NCBI GenBank assembly: GCA_016788905.1
Contig: JAEURZ010000009.1
Coordinates: 36,549-100,548, forward strand
Length of the DNA stretch: 64,000 nt
Source of the DNA: Elusimicrobiota bacterium
Lineage (GTDB): Bacteria; Elusimicrobiota; Elusimicrobia; FEN-1173
Reading direction: 5' to 3'
The notes beneath the pieces are model-generated. The model was not told the origin of the DNA, did not search any database, and was given only the letters and a program-made list of their open reading frames with translations. Position numbers and translations under genes: made by a program. Below, piece by piece: positions 19,179 to 28,081 of this stretch; the stretch's first letter is position 1; every line of letters begins with the position of its first letter.

Positions 19179-19226
19179 GGTGGTATGAAGTGGTGAATTG
19201 TGGTAAATTCTGTGGATAAGTGGGGA
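19179..19226 (+). promoter_or_regulatory. MraZ operator: phased TGG repeats
   Basis: TGG-containing direct repeats begin at 19181 (TGGTAT), 19191 (TGGTGA), 19201 (TGGTAA), 19213 (TGGATA) and 19221 (TGGGGA), close to 10-bp (one helical turn) phasing. They span the predicted transcription start and leader up to the mraZ start. Arrays of TGG(T/G)-type boxes in front of mraZ are the known binding site of MraZ in other bacteria, so autoregulation of the dcw operon is likely. Confidence 0.75.
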
Positions 19227-19227
19227 G

Positions 19228-19659
19228 ATGCCTTTGTTTCTGAGCGGCGAACACCGTCATGGATTGGACGACAAACGCCGCTTAGCGCTTCCGGCCCGGC
19301 TTCGCCAGAACGTACGGCGGTTTGTTCTGGCCCGGGGGTTGGAAGGGTGTTTGTCTCTCTACACGGAGGCCGAATGGAAGAAGTTGCTTGCGAAACTCGA
19401 AGCGTTGCCCGTCGCGAACAAGGTTCACGCGCGCGCGTTCAAGCGTCTTTTGATTTCCGGAGCGATCTCGTCGGACGTGGATGGGCAGGGGCGCCTCTTG
19501 GTCCCCGAATCCTTAGGGCGTTACGCCGGTATTCGAAAGGATGTCACCGTGGTCGGCATGGAGAACCGGATCGAACTCTGGTCTTCGGACCGTTGGGAGC
19601 GCTATAAGAAACGGGCGGAAAAGAGCGCGGCCCTCCTCGCCTCCGAAATTGATTTGTAA
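19228..19659 (+). CDS. mraZ: Transcriptional regulator MraZ
   Basis: AbrB-like (SpoVT-AbrB, double-copy) DNA-binding regulator of the division and cell wall cluster. 143 residues with two swapped-hairpin motifs: LDDKRRLALPARLR near the N-terminus and DVDGQGRLLVPESLGRYAGI at about 83-102. It is preceded by a promoter and by phased TGG boxes that fit its own binding sites. First gene of the operon; rsmH follows after 10 nt. Confidence 0.96.
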   Translation: MPLFLSGEHRHGLDDKRRLALPARLRQNVRRFVLARGLEGCLSLYTEAEWKKLLAKLEALPVANKVHARAFKRLLISGAISSDVDGQGRLLVPESLGRYAGIRKDVTVVGMENRIELWSSDRWERYKKRAEKSAALLASEIDL

Positions 19660-19669
19660 GGAAACGGGG

Positions 19670-20608
19670 GTGTCTGGGGAGGAAAGCGGAGGCCATCGTT
19701 CTGTCCTATTAACGGAATGTTTGGCGGGATTGAAACTTCAGCCCGGTGGCCACTACGTGGATGTGACCGTGGGGTTGGGGGGGCACGCGGAAGCGGTATT
19801 AAATGCCTTGGGACCTCAGGGGCGAATGACGGTTTTGGATCAGGACCCCACTTCCTTGACGTTTTCCAGGGAACGGTTGGCTGGATTTGGGGATCGGGTC
19901 CGGTTTGTGGCGGGAAATTTTGAACGGTTTGACGAGCGGGCGGAGTTAGCCGTGGGGTCCGTTGATGGAATTTTAGCGGATTTAGGTGTTTCTTCTCCCC
20001 AATTGGATCGGGCCGAACGGGGATTCAGTCTCATGCGGTCTGGCCCATTAGACATGAGGATGAACCCGACAGAGGGTTTGACGGCGCGCCAGATGTTGGA
20101 ACGGGCCACGGAAGAAGAAGTGGAAGAATGGTTGAGAGCGGCGGGCGAAGAACGTTTCGCTCGGAAATTGGCCCGGCGTTTGGTGGATGTGGCCCCGCGC
20201 TTGATCACGACAGAAGATTTGGCTTCAGCGGTGGCCCGCTGGGTGCCGCGGCGGGGAAAGACCCACCCGGCCACCCGCGTGTTTATGGCGTTACGGATGG
20301 CGGTCAATCGGGAAGGGGCCTGTCTGAGCGAATTTTTGAAGAGAGCCCCCGCCGTTCTAAAATATGGTGGGCGGTTGGTCGTGGTCACCTTTCATTCGGG
20401 TGAAGACCGGGCCGTCAAGTGGTTTGGACGGCGCGCGGCGGCGGAAGGCGTTCTCCGCATTGTGACCAAAAAACCATTGGAACCCACGGAAGAAGAACAG
20501 CGGTTAAATCCGCGAAGCCGAAGCGCTAAGTTGAGGGTGTTTGAAAAAATAGGATCTTCGCCCGGATCCGACGAGGGGCGTTCGGCGGAAAAAGACCTTT
20601 CCTTTTGA
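19670..20608 (+). CDS. rsmH: 16S rRNA m4C1402 methyltransferase RsmH
   Basis: SAM-dependent methyltransferase (MraW) for the ribosomal P-site. 312 residues from GTG 19670, chosen because an AAGGA sits 7-11 nt upstream and homology begins at HRSVLLTE; the open frame extends back into mraZ without homologous content. Motifs: YVDVTVGLGGHAEAVL (SAM site), GILADLGVSSPQLD, RGFSLMRSGPLDMRMN and, near the end, NPRSRSAKLRV. A terminator-like hairpin lies between this gene and ftsL. Confidence 0.95.
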   Translation: MSGEESGGHRSVLLTECLAGLKLQPGGHYVDVTVGLGGHAEAVLNALGPQGRMTVLDQDPTSLTFSRERLAGFGDRVRFVAGNFERFDERAELAVGSVDGILADLGVSSPQLDRAERGFSLMRSGPLDMRMNPTEGLTARQMLERATEEEVEEWLRAAGEERFARKLARRLVDVAPRLITTEDLASAVARWVPRRGKTHPATRVFMALRMAVNREGACLSEFLKRAPAVLKYGGRLVVVTFHSGEDRAVKWFGRRAAAEGVLRIVTKKPLEPTEEEQRLNPRSRSAKLRVFEKIGSSPGSDEGRSAEKDLSF

Positions 20609-20666
20609 GGCCGGCTGTCTCGCTCGGCGGGATCTCCGGTCTCCTTGACATCACGAATGACAGAAC

Positions 20667-20720
20667 CCGGGAGGGACGAGAGGGGGATAGCCCTTTCTCT
20701 TTCCCTCCCGGAACTTTTTT
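20667..20720 (+). terminator. Rho-independent terminator-like hairpin inside dcw operon
   Basis: Arms CCGGGAGGG (20667-20675) and CCCTCCCGG (20703-20711) are perfectly complementary. An inner stem (about 20678-20686 with 20691-20699, including two G-U pairs) extends it, and six T residues follow at 20715-20720. It sits between the rsmH stop and the ftsL Shine-Dalgarno, so it would reduce or stop read-through into the murein genes unless overcome. Confidence 0.7.
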
Positions 20721-20739
20721 GACGGTCCGGAGGAAACTC

Positions 20740-21024
20740 GTGCACGTTTCGCGGCAAATTCTTCCCCTGGTGGCGATGGTGGGCGGCGGGTTGTTCGGTG
20801 TTTTATCGCTCTCCGCGTGGCTTCATGTGCAGTCGGTCCGTCTTTCCTATCGGGCCCAATCGATCCGGCAGGAATTGGACCAATTGGACCGCCGCGAACA
20901 AGCCGAACGCCGTCGATTGGAGACGGCCCTTTCCCTTTCCCGGTTGGACGCCACGGCTCGCGCGCGAGGAAACCTTTTCCTTCCTCGGCCGGACCAGATC
21001 CGCCTTCTTCCCGAAACAACCTGA
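20740..21024 (+). CDS. ftsL: FtsL-like cell division protein
   Basis: 94 residues from GTG 20740, chosen for the strong GGAGG at 20729-20733 with 6-nt spacing; a longer TTG frame from 20605 would read through the terminator hairpin. Short cytosolic tail, one TM helix (about 6-28), then a periplasmic coiled-coil (LSYRAQSIRQELDQLDRREQ...) and a short C-terminal region (ARARGNLFLPRPDQIRLLPE). Topology and position between rsmH and ftsI are the basis; sequence identity in FtsL is always low. Confidence 0.78.
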   Translation: MHVSRQILPLVAMVGGGLFGVLSLSAWLHVQSVRLSYRAQSIRQELDQLDRREQAERRRLETALSLSRLDATARARGNLFLPRPDQIRLLPETT

Positions 21025-21026
21025 AC

Positions 21027-22739
21027 ATGCGAACACGCTTTCGCCTGGTGGCTGGGCTTCTTATCGCGGGGTTCCTCGTGGTGGGGGCCCGGTTGGGTTA
21101 TCTGCAAATTTGGCGGCACGAGGACCTTGCTCTTCGTGCAAACGATCAGGCCGGTCGTTGGGTCCGCGACGCACCGCGGCGCGCCCTGATCCGAGACCGG
21201 AACGGTGACGTTCTCGCGGATTCCGTTCGGGTGGCCTCGTGTTACGCCGATCCGACCCTGTTGCCTCGCCCCTCCTCTATCGCGCAACGTTTGGCGGGCC
21301 CTTTACGGATGCCGGTGGGGGAAATCACTGAACGGATTCGCCGCGCGCCCGGGTCTTTTGTGTGGTTGAAGAGGCGTTTGAGCGCCGAGGAGGCCCGCGC
21401 GGTGGAAAAGGAAAATCTTCGGGGAATCGGGTTGCAATGGGAATACCGACGTTTTTATCCTAACGGAGACCTGGCGGGACCTCTCCTGGGCCTTGTGGGG
21501 GAAGACGGCCGGGGACTTTCGGGGTTGGAATACGCCTTTAATAAAGAGCTGGTGGATCAACGCCCTCCGCTCCGAGCACTCCGGGACGGACGGGGACGGC
21601 GATTAACCTTAGATGTTTTGCGCCAGAGGACCCCCGCGGGGGGGCTCCGTCTTTCCATTGATCGAAAAATTCAATTCATAGCGGAGCGAGAATTGGATTG
21701 GAGCATTCGGCGCTCCAAGGCCAAGGGCGGAATCGTGGTTGTCCAGGATCCCTGGACAGGCGAAATATTGGCTTTAGTGGGACGCCCGGCCCTTTCGTTG
21801 GGTCGCGGGGAAGCTTTGTCCCCGGACGAATTAATGGTGCGGGCGGTGCAGTGGTCCTTTGAGCCGGGATCCACTTTTAAAGTGGTCACCGCGGCGGCGG
21901 CCTTGGAAAATCAATTGGCTCAGCCCAGTGACCTCTTGGATTGCGAAAAGGGGAAATGGAAGATTTCGGGTGTTTGGATCAGTGATCATGAGCCTCAAAA
22001 AGTAATTAGCTTCTCGCGGGCCATGGAGGTATCCTCTAACATCGGGTTGGCGAAAATCGGTCTTCGGGTGGGGAAAGAAAAGTTTTATGATGTGATCCGG
22101 TCCTTTGGGTTTGGGGCCCGCACGGGATTGGATTTGCCGGGAGAAGCGGTGGGGCTCCTCCGTCCCCCGAATCAATGGAGCGGGGTTTCCCTCCCGGTGA
22201 TTTCGTTTGGGCAGGAAATAGGGGTGACCGCTCTCCAATTGGCTTGCGCATACAGCGCCATCGCCAATGGGGGGCGATTGATCGAGCCCCGGATTACTAT
22301 GGACGCGGATTGGCCGTCCGGTAAAACCTCCCGATGGGCCTCGTCCAGCGAAATTCGTCGGGTTATTTCTCCGGAAACGGCGAAAACGGTGACGACCATG
22401 ATGGAGGGGGTTGTCCTTCGTGGGACCGGAGAGAATGCCTCGGTTCCCGGGTGGTCCGTAGCTGGAAAAACAGGAACGGCGCAGAAAATTGATCCTCGCA
22501 CCCGGGCATACTCTCCCGATAAATTTGTGGCGTCTTTTTGTGGGTTTGTTCCCGCGCGCAATCCCCGGTTGACCCTTGTGGTTATTGTGGATGAGCCCAA
22601 AGGCGTTTCCTGGGGAGGGTACAACGCGGGCCCCGTTTTCAAAAACATCGCGTGGCAAACCCTGTCCTTGATGGGCGTCCCCACCGATGACGTTCCCCGT
22701 CTGGTGGATAAAAAAAACAAGGGAGATCCGAAGACGTGA
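21027..22739 (+). CDS. ftsI: Septal peptidoglycan transpeptidase (class B PBP, FtsI)
   Basis: 570 residues from ATG 21027, 2 nt after ftsL. N-terminal TM anchor (about 5-24), PBP dimerisation domain (about 45-210), transpeptidase domain with the SxxK site in EPGSTFKVVTAAAAL, the SxN motif in EVSSNIGLAKIG, and the KTG motif in VAGKTGTAQK. It cross-links septal murein in the periplasm together with FtsW encoded downstream. No PASTA domain is seen. It overlaps murE by 4 nt (GTGA). Confidence 0.93.
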   Translation: MRTRFRLVAGLLIAGFLVVGARLGYLQIWRHEDLALRANDQAGRWVRDAPRRALIRDRNGDVLADSVRVASCYADPTLLPRPSSIAQRLAGPLRMPVGEITERIRRAPGSFVWLKRRLSAEEARAVEKENLRGIGLQWEYRRFYPNGDLAGPLLGLVGEDGRGLSGLEYAFNKELVDQRPPLRALRDGRGRRLTLDVLRQRTPAGGLRLSIDRKIQFIAERELDWSIRRSKAKGGIVVVQDPWTGEILALVGRPALSLGRGEALSPDELMVRAVQWSFEPGSTFKVVTAAAALENQLAQPSDLLDCEKGKWKISGVWISDHEPQKVISFSRAMEVSSNIGLAKIGLRVGKEKFYDVIRSFGFGARTGLDLPGEAVGLLRPPNQWSGVSLPVISFGQEIGVTALQLACAYSAIANGGRLIEPRITMDADWPSGKTSRWASSSEIRRVISPETAKTVTTMMEGVVLRGTGENASVPGWSVAGKTGTAQKIDPRTRAYSPDKFVASFCGFVPARNPRLTLVVIVDEPKGVSWGGYNAGPVFKNIAWQTLSLMGVPTDDVPRLVDKKNKGDPKT

Positions 22740-24235
22740 AACTTTTGGGCGATTTATTGGAAAGTGTGGTCCCTTCACTGGGGTCCCCCGCGAAGGACGT
22801 TCCCATCCGGGGCCTCGCGGTGGATTCCCGCGCGGTCAAACCCGGGGACCTCTTTGTGGCGATTCGGGGAATTCATCAGGATGGCCACGACCACGCCGCG
22901 TCGGTTCTCCGGGCGGGGGCAGCGGCCATTTTGGCTGAACGACCGTTGGCGGTCCCGGTGCCCGTCGTCTTGGTGGGTTCAACAGCGGCCTCCCTTTCGG
23001 GAATCGCCGCACGATTCTTTGATCATCCCTCCCGATTCATGGACGTGGTGGGCGTGACGGGAACCAATGGCAAGACCACGCTGACCTACCTGTTGGAAAA
23101 CGTGTGGCGTCTGGAAAGAATTTCCGGTGGAGTGATGGGGACCATCGATTACCGGTGGGCCAACCGCGTGGAGAAGGCCCCCAACACCACGCCTCACGCT
23201 CTGGATGTTCAACGGTTGTTGGCGGCCATGCGGGAGGACGGGGTCAAACGTGTGGCCATGGAGGTGTCCAGTCACGCCCTCGCTTTGGGTCGTGTGGACG
23301 ATGTGCATTTTTCGGTGGGTTTGTTCACCAACTTGACCCAGGACCATTTGGATTTCCATAAAACCATGGAAGAGTATTTCTCAGCGAAAGCCCTTCTCTT
23401 TGAGCGGCTGGAAAAATCGGCACGGCTCGTTCGGCGGGCAATTCTCAACCGGGACGATCCTTGGGCCCCGCGGTTTTTGGAAAAAATCAAAACCCCCCTT
23501 TGGACCTACGGGTTGGACGGGGACGCGGATTTTCGTGCGGAGCGGCTGGTGCTTTCCGCGGACGGGTGTCGCTTTCACGCGGTCACGCCGTTGGGGAACC
23601 GGGATGTGTCCCTCACCCTGGTGGGACGGCACAACGTGTACAATGCTCTCGGGGCCATGGCCGCCGCCATGGCTTTAGGAACATCGTTGGAGGACGCGGT
23701 TTCCGGTGTCGAAGGATTAGCGGGTGTTCCAGGACGGTTGGAACGGGTGACGGAGCATCCGGCGGGGTGCACGGAGCCGTCCTCGTTCCCTTTTCGGGTT
23801 TTCGTGGACTACGCTCACACGGATGACGCCCTTCGCAATGTGTTGGAAACGGTGCGACCCCTGACCCAGGGGCGCGTGTTGGTCCTTTTCGGGTGCGGGG
23901 GCGATCGGGACAAAACGAAGCGGCCCCGCATGGGTGAAATGGCGGCCCGTTTGGCCGACCACGTGATCGTCACTTCGGACAATCCCCGTTCCGAAGACCC
24001 GGCCGTCATTGTTCAAGAAGTGGTGGCCGGCGTCCGCCGTGTTCCGTCCCGTTCCTTTGACGTGATCGTGGATCGAAAAGAGGCCATCGCGCGTTCGATT
24101 GAAATGGCAAAAGAAGGTGACGTGTTGCTCTTGGCTGGAAAGGGGCATGAAACGTACCAGATATTAAAAGATCACACCGTGGATTTTGACGAACGGGAAA
24201 TCGTTCGGCATTTCTTGCGGTGTCGGGAGCGTTGA
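22736..24235 (+). CDS. murE: UDP-MurNAc-tripeptide synthetase MurE
   Basis: Cytoplasmic ATP-dependent ligase adding the third residue to UDP-MurNAc-L-Ala-D-Glu. 499 residues: N-terminal UDP-binding domain, central ATPase with GVTGTNGKTTLTYLLE (about 103-118), and C-terminal domain with TSDNPRSEDP. The DNPR motif is the signature of meso-diaminopimelate-adding enzymes. GTG start overlaps the ftsI stop. Confidence 0.96.
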   Translation: MKLLGDLLESVVPSLGSPAKDVPIRGLAVDSRAVKPGDLFVAIRGIHQDGHDHAASVLRAGAAAILAERPLAVPVPVVLVGSTAASLSGIAARFFDHPSRFMDVVGVTGTNGKTTLTYLLENVWRLERISGGVMGTIDYRWANRVEKAPNTTPHALDVQRLLAAMREDGVKRVAMEVSSHALALGRVDDVHFSVGLFTNLTQDHLDFHKTMEEYFSAKALLFERLEKSARLVRRAILNRDDPWAPRFLEKIKTPLWTYGLDGDADFRAERLVLSADGCRFHAVTPLGNRDVSLTLVGRHNVYNALGAMAAAMALGTSLEDAVSGVEGLAGVPGRLERVTEHPAGCTEPSSFPFRVFVDYAHTDDALRNVLETVRPLTQGRVLVLFGCGGDRDKTKRPRMGEMAARLADHVIVTSDNPRSEDPAVIVQEVVAGVRRVPSRSFDVIVDRKEAIARSIEMAKEGDVLLLAGKGHETYQILKDHTVDFDEREIVRHFLRCRER

Positions 24236-24236
24236 G

Positions 24237-25613
24237 ATGGCCGCCTTGCCCACGTCCTGGGACGACGTGGCCCTCCTGACAGGAGGGCAGCGAGTCACAG
24301 CGTGTTCCGTTTCTCCTGTTCGAGTGGTTTTGGATTCTCGGGGGGTTCAGAAAGGGGATTTATTCGTGGCGTTAAAAGGCGAGCGGGTGGACGGTCACGA
24401 TTTCTTAAAAGACGTGGTGGCCCGGGGGGCGGCGGGGGCTCTGGTGAGCCGGGCGGTTGAGGGGCTTCCGAGCGGTTTTGGTTTGATTCGGGTGGAGGAT
24501 CCCCTCGCGGGTTTGCAACGGTGGGCGCGGGTCCATCGTGAAAAAATGAAAACCCGTGTGATCGGGATCACGGGATCGAACGGAAAGACGACCACGAAAG
24601 AAATGTTGGCCCACCTCTTGCGGGGGATCGGCCGGAACGTTTTTGCCACGCGAGGAAACTTGAACAGTCAATGGGGATTGCCGCTCATGCTCTTGGAATT
24701 GGATCTCTCCCATTCTCACGCCGTCATCGAAATGGGGGCTTCAGCGCGGGGGGACATCGCCCGCTTGGCGGCCCTGGCCCAGCCGAATGTGGCGGTGATC
24801 ACGGGGATCGGGCGGGCCCATCTGGAAACGTTTGGTTCTTTGGAAGGGGTGTTGAACGCCAAGTGGGAACTGGTGGAGGCGTTGGGTAAAGACGGCATTG
24901 CTTTTTTGAACGCGGATGATCCATTCCTCATGAATCGACGGAAACAAGCCCGTTGTTCGGTGGTGACGTTTGGCCTTTCCGCTGGGGCGGACGTGCGGGC
25001 GGAACATGTTCGGCAGGATCCCCAGATCGCGTTCGATGTGGTGGTGGGCTCCTCCCGTCGACCGGTTCGCTTGCCAGTCCCTGGATTGTTTAATGTGACC
25101 AACGCGCTCGCGGCGGCGGCGGTTGCCCTGTGGGAACGGGGACTTCTTCCGGAAGTGGCCACCCATTTGGCCGGTTTTTCTCCCCCGCCCCAACGGATGC
25201 AAACCCGCCGTCGGCCGGACGGGTCCCTGTTTCTTGTCGATGCCTACAACGCCAATCCGGATTCCATGGCGGCCAGTCTTACCAGTTTTGCCCAGGCGTT
25301 TCCTCAACGGTCCAAAATGGCGGTGGTGGGAAGTATGCTGGAGTTGGGATCTGTGGCGGAAGAGGAACATCGGGAGTTGGGCCGGGTCTTAGCAACGTTG
25401 CCCCTGGAACGAATCTATTTTGTTGGTCCTGAAGGGGAGTTCGTGCGGGCGGGGTTTCGGGATTCCGGTGGGAAAGGAATTTTTCAATGGGGCGAAGATC
25501 GGGAAAAAATTCGTCAGGAAATCGCGTCCTGGATCACGCCCAACAGTGCCTTCCTTTTTAAAGCTTCACGGGGTGTCCGATTGGAAGACATCTACGACCC
25601 GTTCTTGACGTAG
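24237..25613 (+). CDS. murF: UDP-MurNAc-tripeptide--D-Ala-D-Ala ligase MurF
   Basis: Adds the D-Ala-D-Ala dipeptide to the murein precursor. 458 residues from ATG 24237, one base after the murE stop; an in-frame upstream extension lies within murE. The ATP-binding segment GITGSNGKTTTKEML, the conserved VIEMGASARGDI and the C-terminal DAYNANPDSMAASL segment are diagnostic for MurF. Ends 12 nt before mraY. Confidence 0.96.
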   Translation: MAALPTSWDDVALLTGGQRVTACSVSPVRVVLDSRGVQKGDLFVALKGERVDGHDFLKDVVARGAAGALVSRAVEGLPSGFGLIRVEDPLAGLQRWARVHREKMKTRVIGITGSNGKTTTKEMLAHLLRGIGRNVFATRGNLNSQWGLPLMLLELDLSHSHAVIEMGASARGDIARLAALAQPNVAVITGIGRAHLETFGSLEGVLNAKWELVEALGKDGIAFLNADDPFLMNRRKQARCSVVTFGLSAGADVRAEHVRQDPQIAFDVVVGSSRRPVRLPVPGLFNVTNALAAAAVALWERGLLPEVATHLAGFSPPPQRMQTRRRPDGSLFLVDAYNANPDSMAASLTSFAQAFPQRSKMAVVGSMLELGSVAEEEHRELGRVLATLPLERIYFVGPEGEFVRAGFRDSGGKGIFQWGEDREKIRQEIASWITPNSAFLFKASRGVRLEDIYDPFLT

Positions 25614-25625
25614 GAGGAGAATCGC

Positions 25626-26714
25626 GTGCTCTACTATTTGTCGGTGGTGCGGGACCTGTATTCCCCGCTCAACGTGTTTCAATACATTACCTTCCGTGCG
25701 GGGGGCGCTTTTTTGACCGCGCTGGTTCTCTGTCTGGTGTTTGGCGATCCGTTCATTCGGTTTATTCGGCGTTTGAAAATGGAACAGTTCATTCGAGAAT
25801 ATGGGCCCCAGACCCACTTAAAAAAAGCCGGAACCCCCACCATGGGGGGGCTCCTCATTGTGGGCGCCCTCTTGGTTTCGACGCTCCTTTGGGCTCCGTG
25901 GGACAACCGTTTTATTTGGATGGCTGTGGGAAGTTCCCTCTATTTGGGGGCCATCGGATTTATTGATGATTACCGAAAGTGGTTGAAGAAACACCCCGCG
26001 GGAGGACTATCGGCTCGTGTGAAAATGGGCGGGCAAATCCTTTTGGGCTTGGGGGTGGGAACCTATTTCTTCTTCGACCCTCCCAACCTGGCGTTCGCCA
26101 CGCGTGTGTTTGTCCCGTATGTCAAGGACGTTCACCTTTACCTGGGGGGACTGTCCGTGGCGTTGGCGCTCCTGGTCATCGTTGGCGCGTCGAATGCGGT
26201 CAATCTCACGGATGGGTTGGATGGTCTTGCGCCGGGGACCTTGGTGGTCAGCGCCTTGACTTTTGGCGTCTTTGCTTATTTAGCGGGAAACGCGAAACTG
26301 GCCGATTACCTTCGTTTGGTTTACGTGCCGGGTGCGGGGGAATTGACGGTTTTCTTGGCCGCCATGGGCGGCGCCTGTTTGGGGTTTTTGTGGTTTAACG
26401 CCCATCCCGCTGAAATATTCATGGGGGACACGGGGTCCCTTCCTTTGGGGGGGGTGTTGGGGGTCGTGGCCCTTTGTGTGAAACAAGAACTGATCCTTGT
26501 TGTGGTGGGGGGAATTTTCGTGGTCGAGGCCCTCTCGGTCATGCTCCAAGTGGGTTCCGTTCGGTTGCGTCAGGGGCGGCGCATCTTTCGGATGGCGCCG
26601 CTGCACCACCATTTCGAGGTGGGCGGTTTGGCCGAAACCAAAGTGACCATTCGTTTCTGGATTGTGGCTATCGTCTTGGCGTTGGTCGCTCTGACGTCCC
26701 TTAAAATTCGGTGA
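25626..26714 (+). CDS. mraY: Phospho-MurNAc-pentapeptide transferase MraY
   Basis: Inner-membrane enzyme that makes lipid I by transferring phospho-MurNAc-pentapeptide to undecaprenyl phosphate. 362 residues with about ten TM segments. Conserved motifs: GTPTMGGLL, FIDDYRKWLKK (catalytic Asp pair), NAVNLTDGLDGLAPG, and FNAHPAEIFMGDTGSLPLGG, ending with the MAPLHHHFE histidine cluster. Start GTG 25626 is preceded by AGGAGGAGA. Confidence 0.97.
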   Translation: MLYYLSVVRDLYSPLNVFQYITFRAGGAFLTALVLCLVFGDPFIRFIRRLKMEQFIREYGPQTHLKKAGTPTMGGLLIVGALLVSTLLWAPWDNRFIWMAVGSSLYLGAIGFIDDYRKWLKKHPAGGLSARVKMGGQILLGLGVGTYFFFDPPNLAFATRVFVPYVKDVHLYLGGLSVALALLVIVGASNAVNLTDGLDGLAPGTLVVSALTFGVFAYLAGNAKLADYLRLVYVPGAGELTVFLAAMGGACLGFLWFNAHPAEIFMGDTGSLPLGGVLGVVALCVKQELILVVVGGIFVVEALSVMLQVGSVRLRQGRRIFRMAPLHHHFEVGGLAETKVTIRFWIVAIVLALVALTSLKIR

Positions 26715-28081
26715 CCGTTTCCATCGAAAATAATCTCCGGGTGCGGGAATGGTTTCGGGACCGCCGGATCTTAATCTTGGGCCTCGGGAAATCCGGTGTG
26801 GCCGCTGCGGGCCTCTTGAAGCGATTGGGAGCGCGGGTGGCTGTGTCGGAGAAAAGAACGCTGAAGGACGTCCGTCCCTGGATTCGATCTCTTCCCTCAG
26901 GGGTTTCGGTGGAGACCGGATCCCATGGATTTTTGTCCCGGGCGTGGGATCGGGTGGTGGTGAGTCCCGGTGTTCCGAATTCGCTTTGGCGGCCTCTCCA
27001 GGCCCGGGGCGTTCCGGTGTGGGGCGAATTGGAGTTGGGTTACCGGGTCCTTTCTTTGGCGGGGCGCTGGCCCCGTTGTTCCGCGGCGATTACCGGCACG
27101 AACGGGAAGACCACCACGACGGCGCTCTTGGGGGCCATTTTTCGGGCGTCCGGACGCTTAACGGTGGAGGCGGGAAATATCGGCGTGCCCCTCTGTTCCA
27201 TTCTCAATAAATTAACATCTGAAAGCGCGTTGGTTCTTGAAGTTTCCAGCTATCAGCTGGAAACCACGGAGGCTTTTCGCCCTTCCGTGGGCGCGGTGTT
27301 GAATGTGACACCGGACCACCTGGCGCGCCACGGAACTTTAGAGGTTTACGCCGAAACAAAATTTCGCCTGTTTCAGGCGCAAGGGATCCAGGACGTGGCG
27401 GTGCTGAATAAACGAGACCCCTCCTGCCGAAGGCTCGCGTCCCGGGTCCCGGGAACGGTCTGTTGGTTCGGGGAATCCGGGCGGAGCGATTTTTATTGGG
27501 ACGGAAAATATTTGCGGGGGAAAAATCCCTCCGAACGATGGAAGGCCCCGGCGTTTTTGCCTGGCCGTCACAACATCGAAAATGCCCTTGCGGCGGTGGC
27601 CTGCGCCAAAGCGTTGGGCGTTTCAGCCCGATCTATCGCGCGCGGGTTGGCCGAATTCCCAGGGGTGGAACATCGCTTGGAGTGGGTCCGGACCTGGCGA
27701 GGGATTCGATTTGTCAATGATTCCAAGGCCACCAACGTGGACTCCACCCGGGTGGCTCTGGAGGCCCTCCCGGGGCCGCTCACAGTAATTTTAGGAGGCC
27801 AGGATAAGGGGTCGCCTTACACCCCCCTTCGTCCCTTGCTCCGAAAAAAAGCGAAAGAAATCCTTTTGATTGGGGAAGCCACGCCCCCTCTCCAGCGCGA
27901 TTTAGGGGGATTGGCTCTTTTCCCCTGCGGGACGTTAGAGCGGGCGGTGGAGCGTGCGGCCCAAACCGCGCGACCGGGCGATACGGTTCTTTTGTCTCCC
28001 GCCTGCGCCTCCTTCGATCAATTTGAAAATTTTGAGCACCGCGGTCGGTGTTTCAAAGAAAGGGTGGCGGCGCTCCCGTGA
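26711..28081 (+). CDS. murD: UDP-MurNAc-L-alanine--D-glutamate ligase MurD
   Basis: Adds D-Glu to UDP-MurNAc-L-Ala in the cytoplasm. 456 residues; N-terminal Rossmann-type domain (ILILGLGKSGVAAAGLLKRLG), ATP site AITGTNGKTTTTALLG, and VNDSKATNVDSTRVAL plus LSPACASFDQF near the C-terminus, all typical of MurD. The GTG overlaps the mraY stop. Confidence 0.96.
   Translation: MTVSIENNLRVREWFRDRRILILGLGKSGVAAAGLLKRLGARVAVSEKRTLKDVRPWIRSLPSGVSVETGSHGFLSRAWDRVVVSPGVPNSLWRPLQARGVPVWGELELGYRVLSLAGRWPRCSAAITGTNGKTTTTALLGAIFRASGRLTVEAGNIGVPLCSILNKLTSESALVLEVSSYQLETTEAFRPSVGAVLNVTPDHLARHGTLEVYAETKFRLFQAQGIQDVAVLNKRDPSCRRLASRVPGTVCWFGESGRSDFYWDGKYLRGKNPSERWKAPAFLPGRHNIENALAAVACAKALGVSARSIARGLAEFPGVEHRLEWVRTWRGIRFVNDSKATNVDSTRVALEALPGPLTVILGGQDKGSPYTPLRPLLRKKAKEILLIGEATPPLQRDLGGLALFPCGTLERAVERAAQTARPGDTVLLSPACASFDQFENFEHRGRCFKERVAALP

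Noticed and set aside
20605..20739. Upstream extension of ftsL from TTG 20605
   Set aside because: It would translate through the terminator hairpin, while GTG 20740 has a GGAGG at 6 nt.
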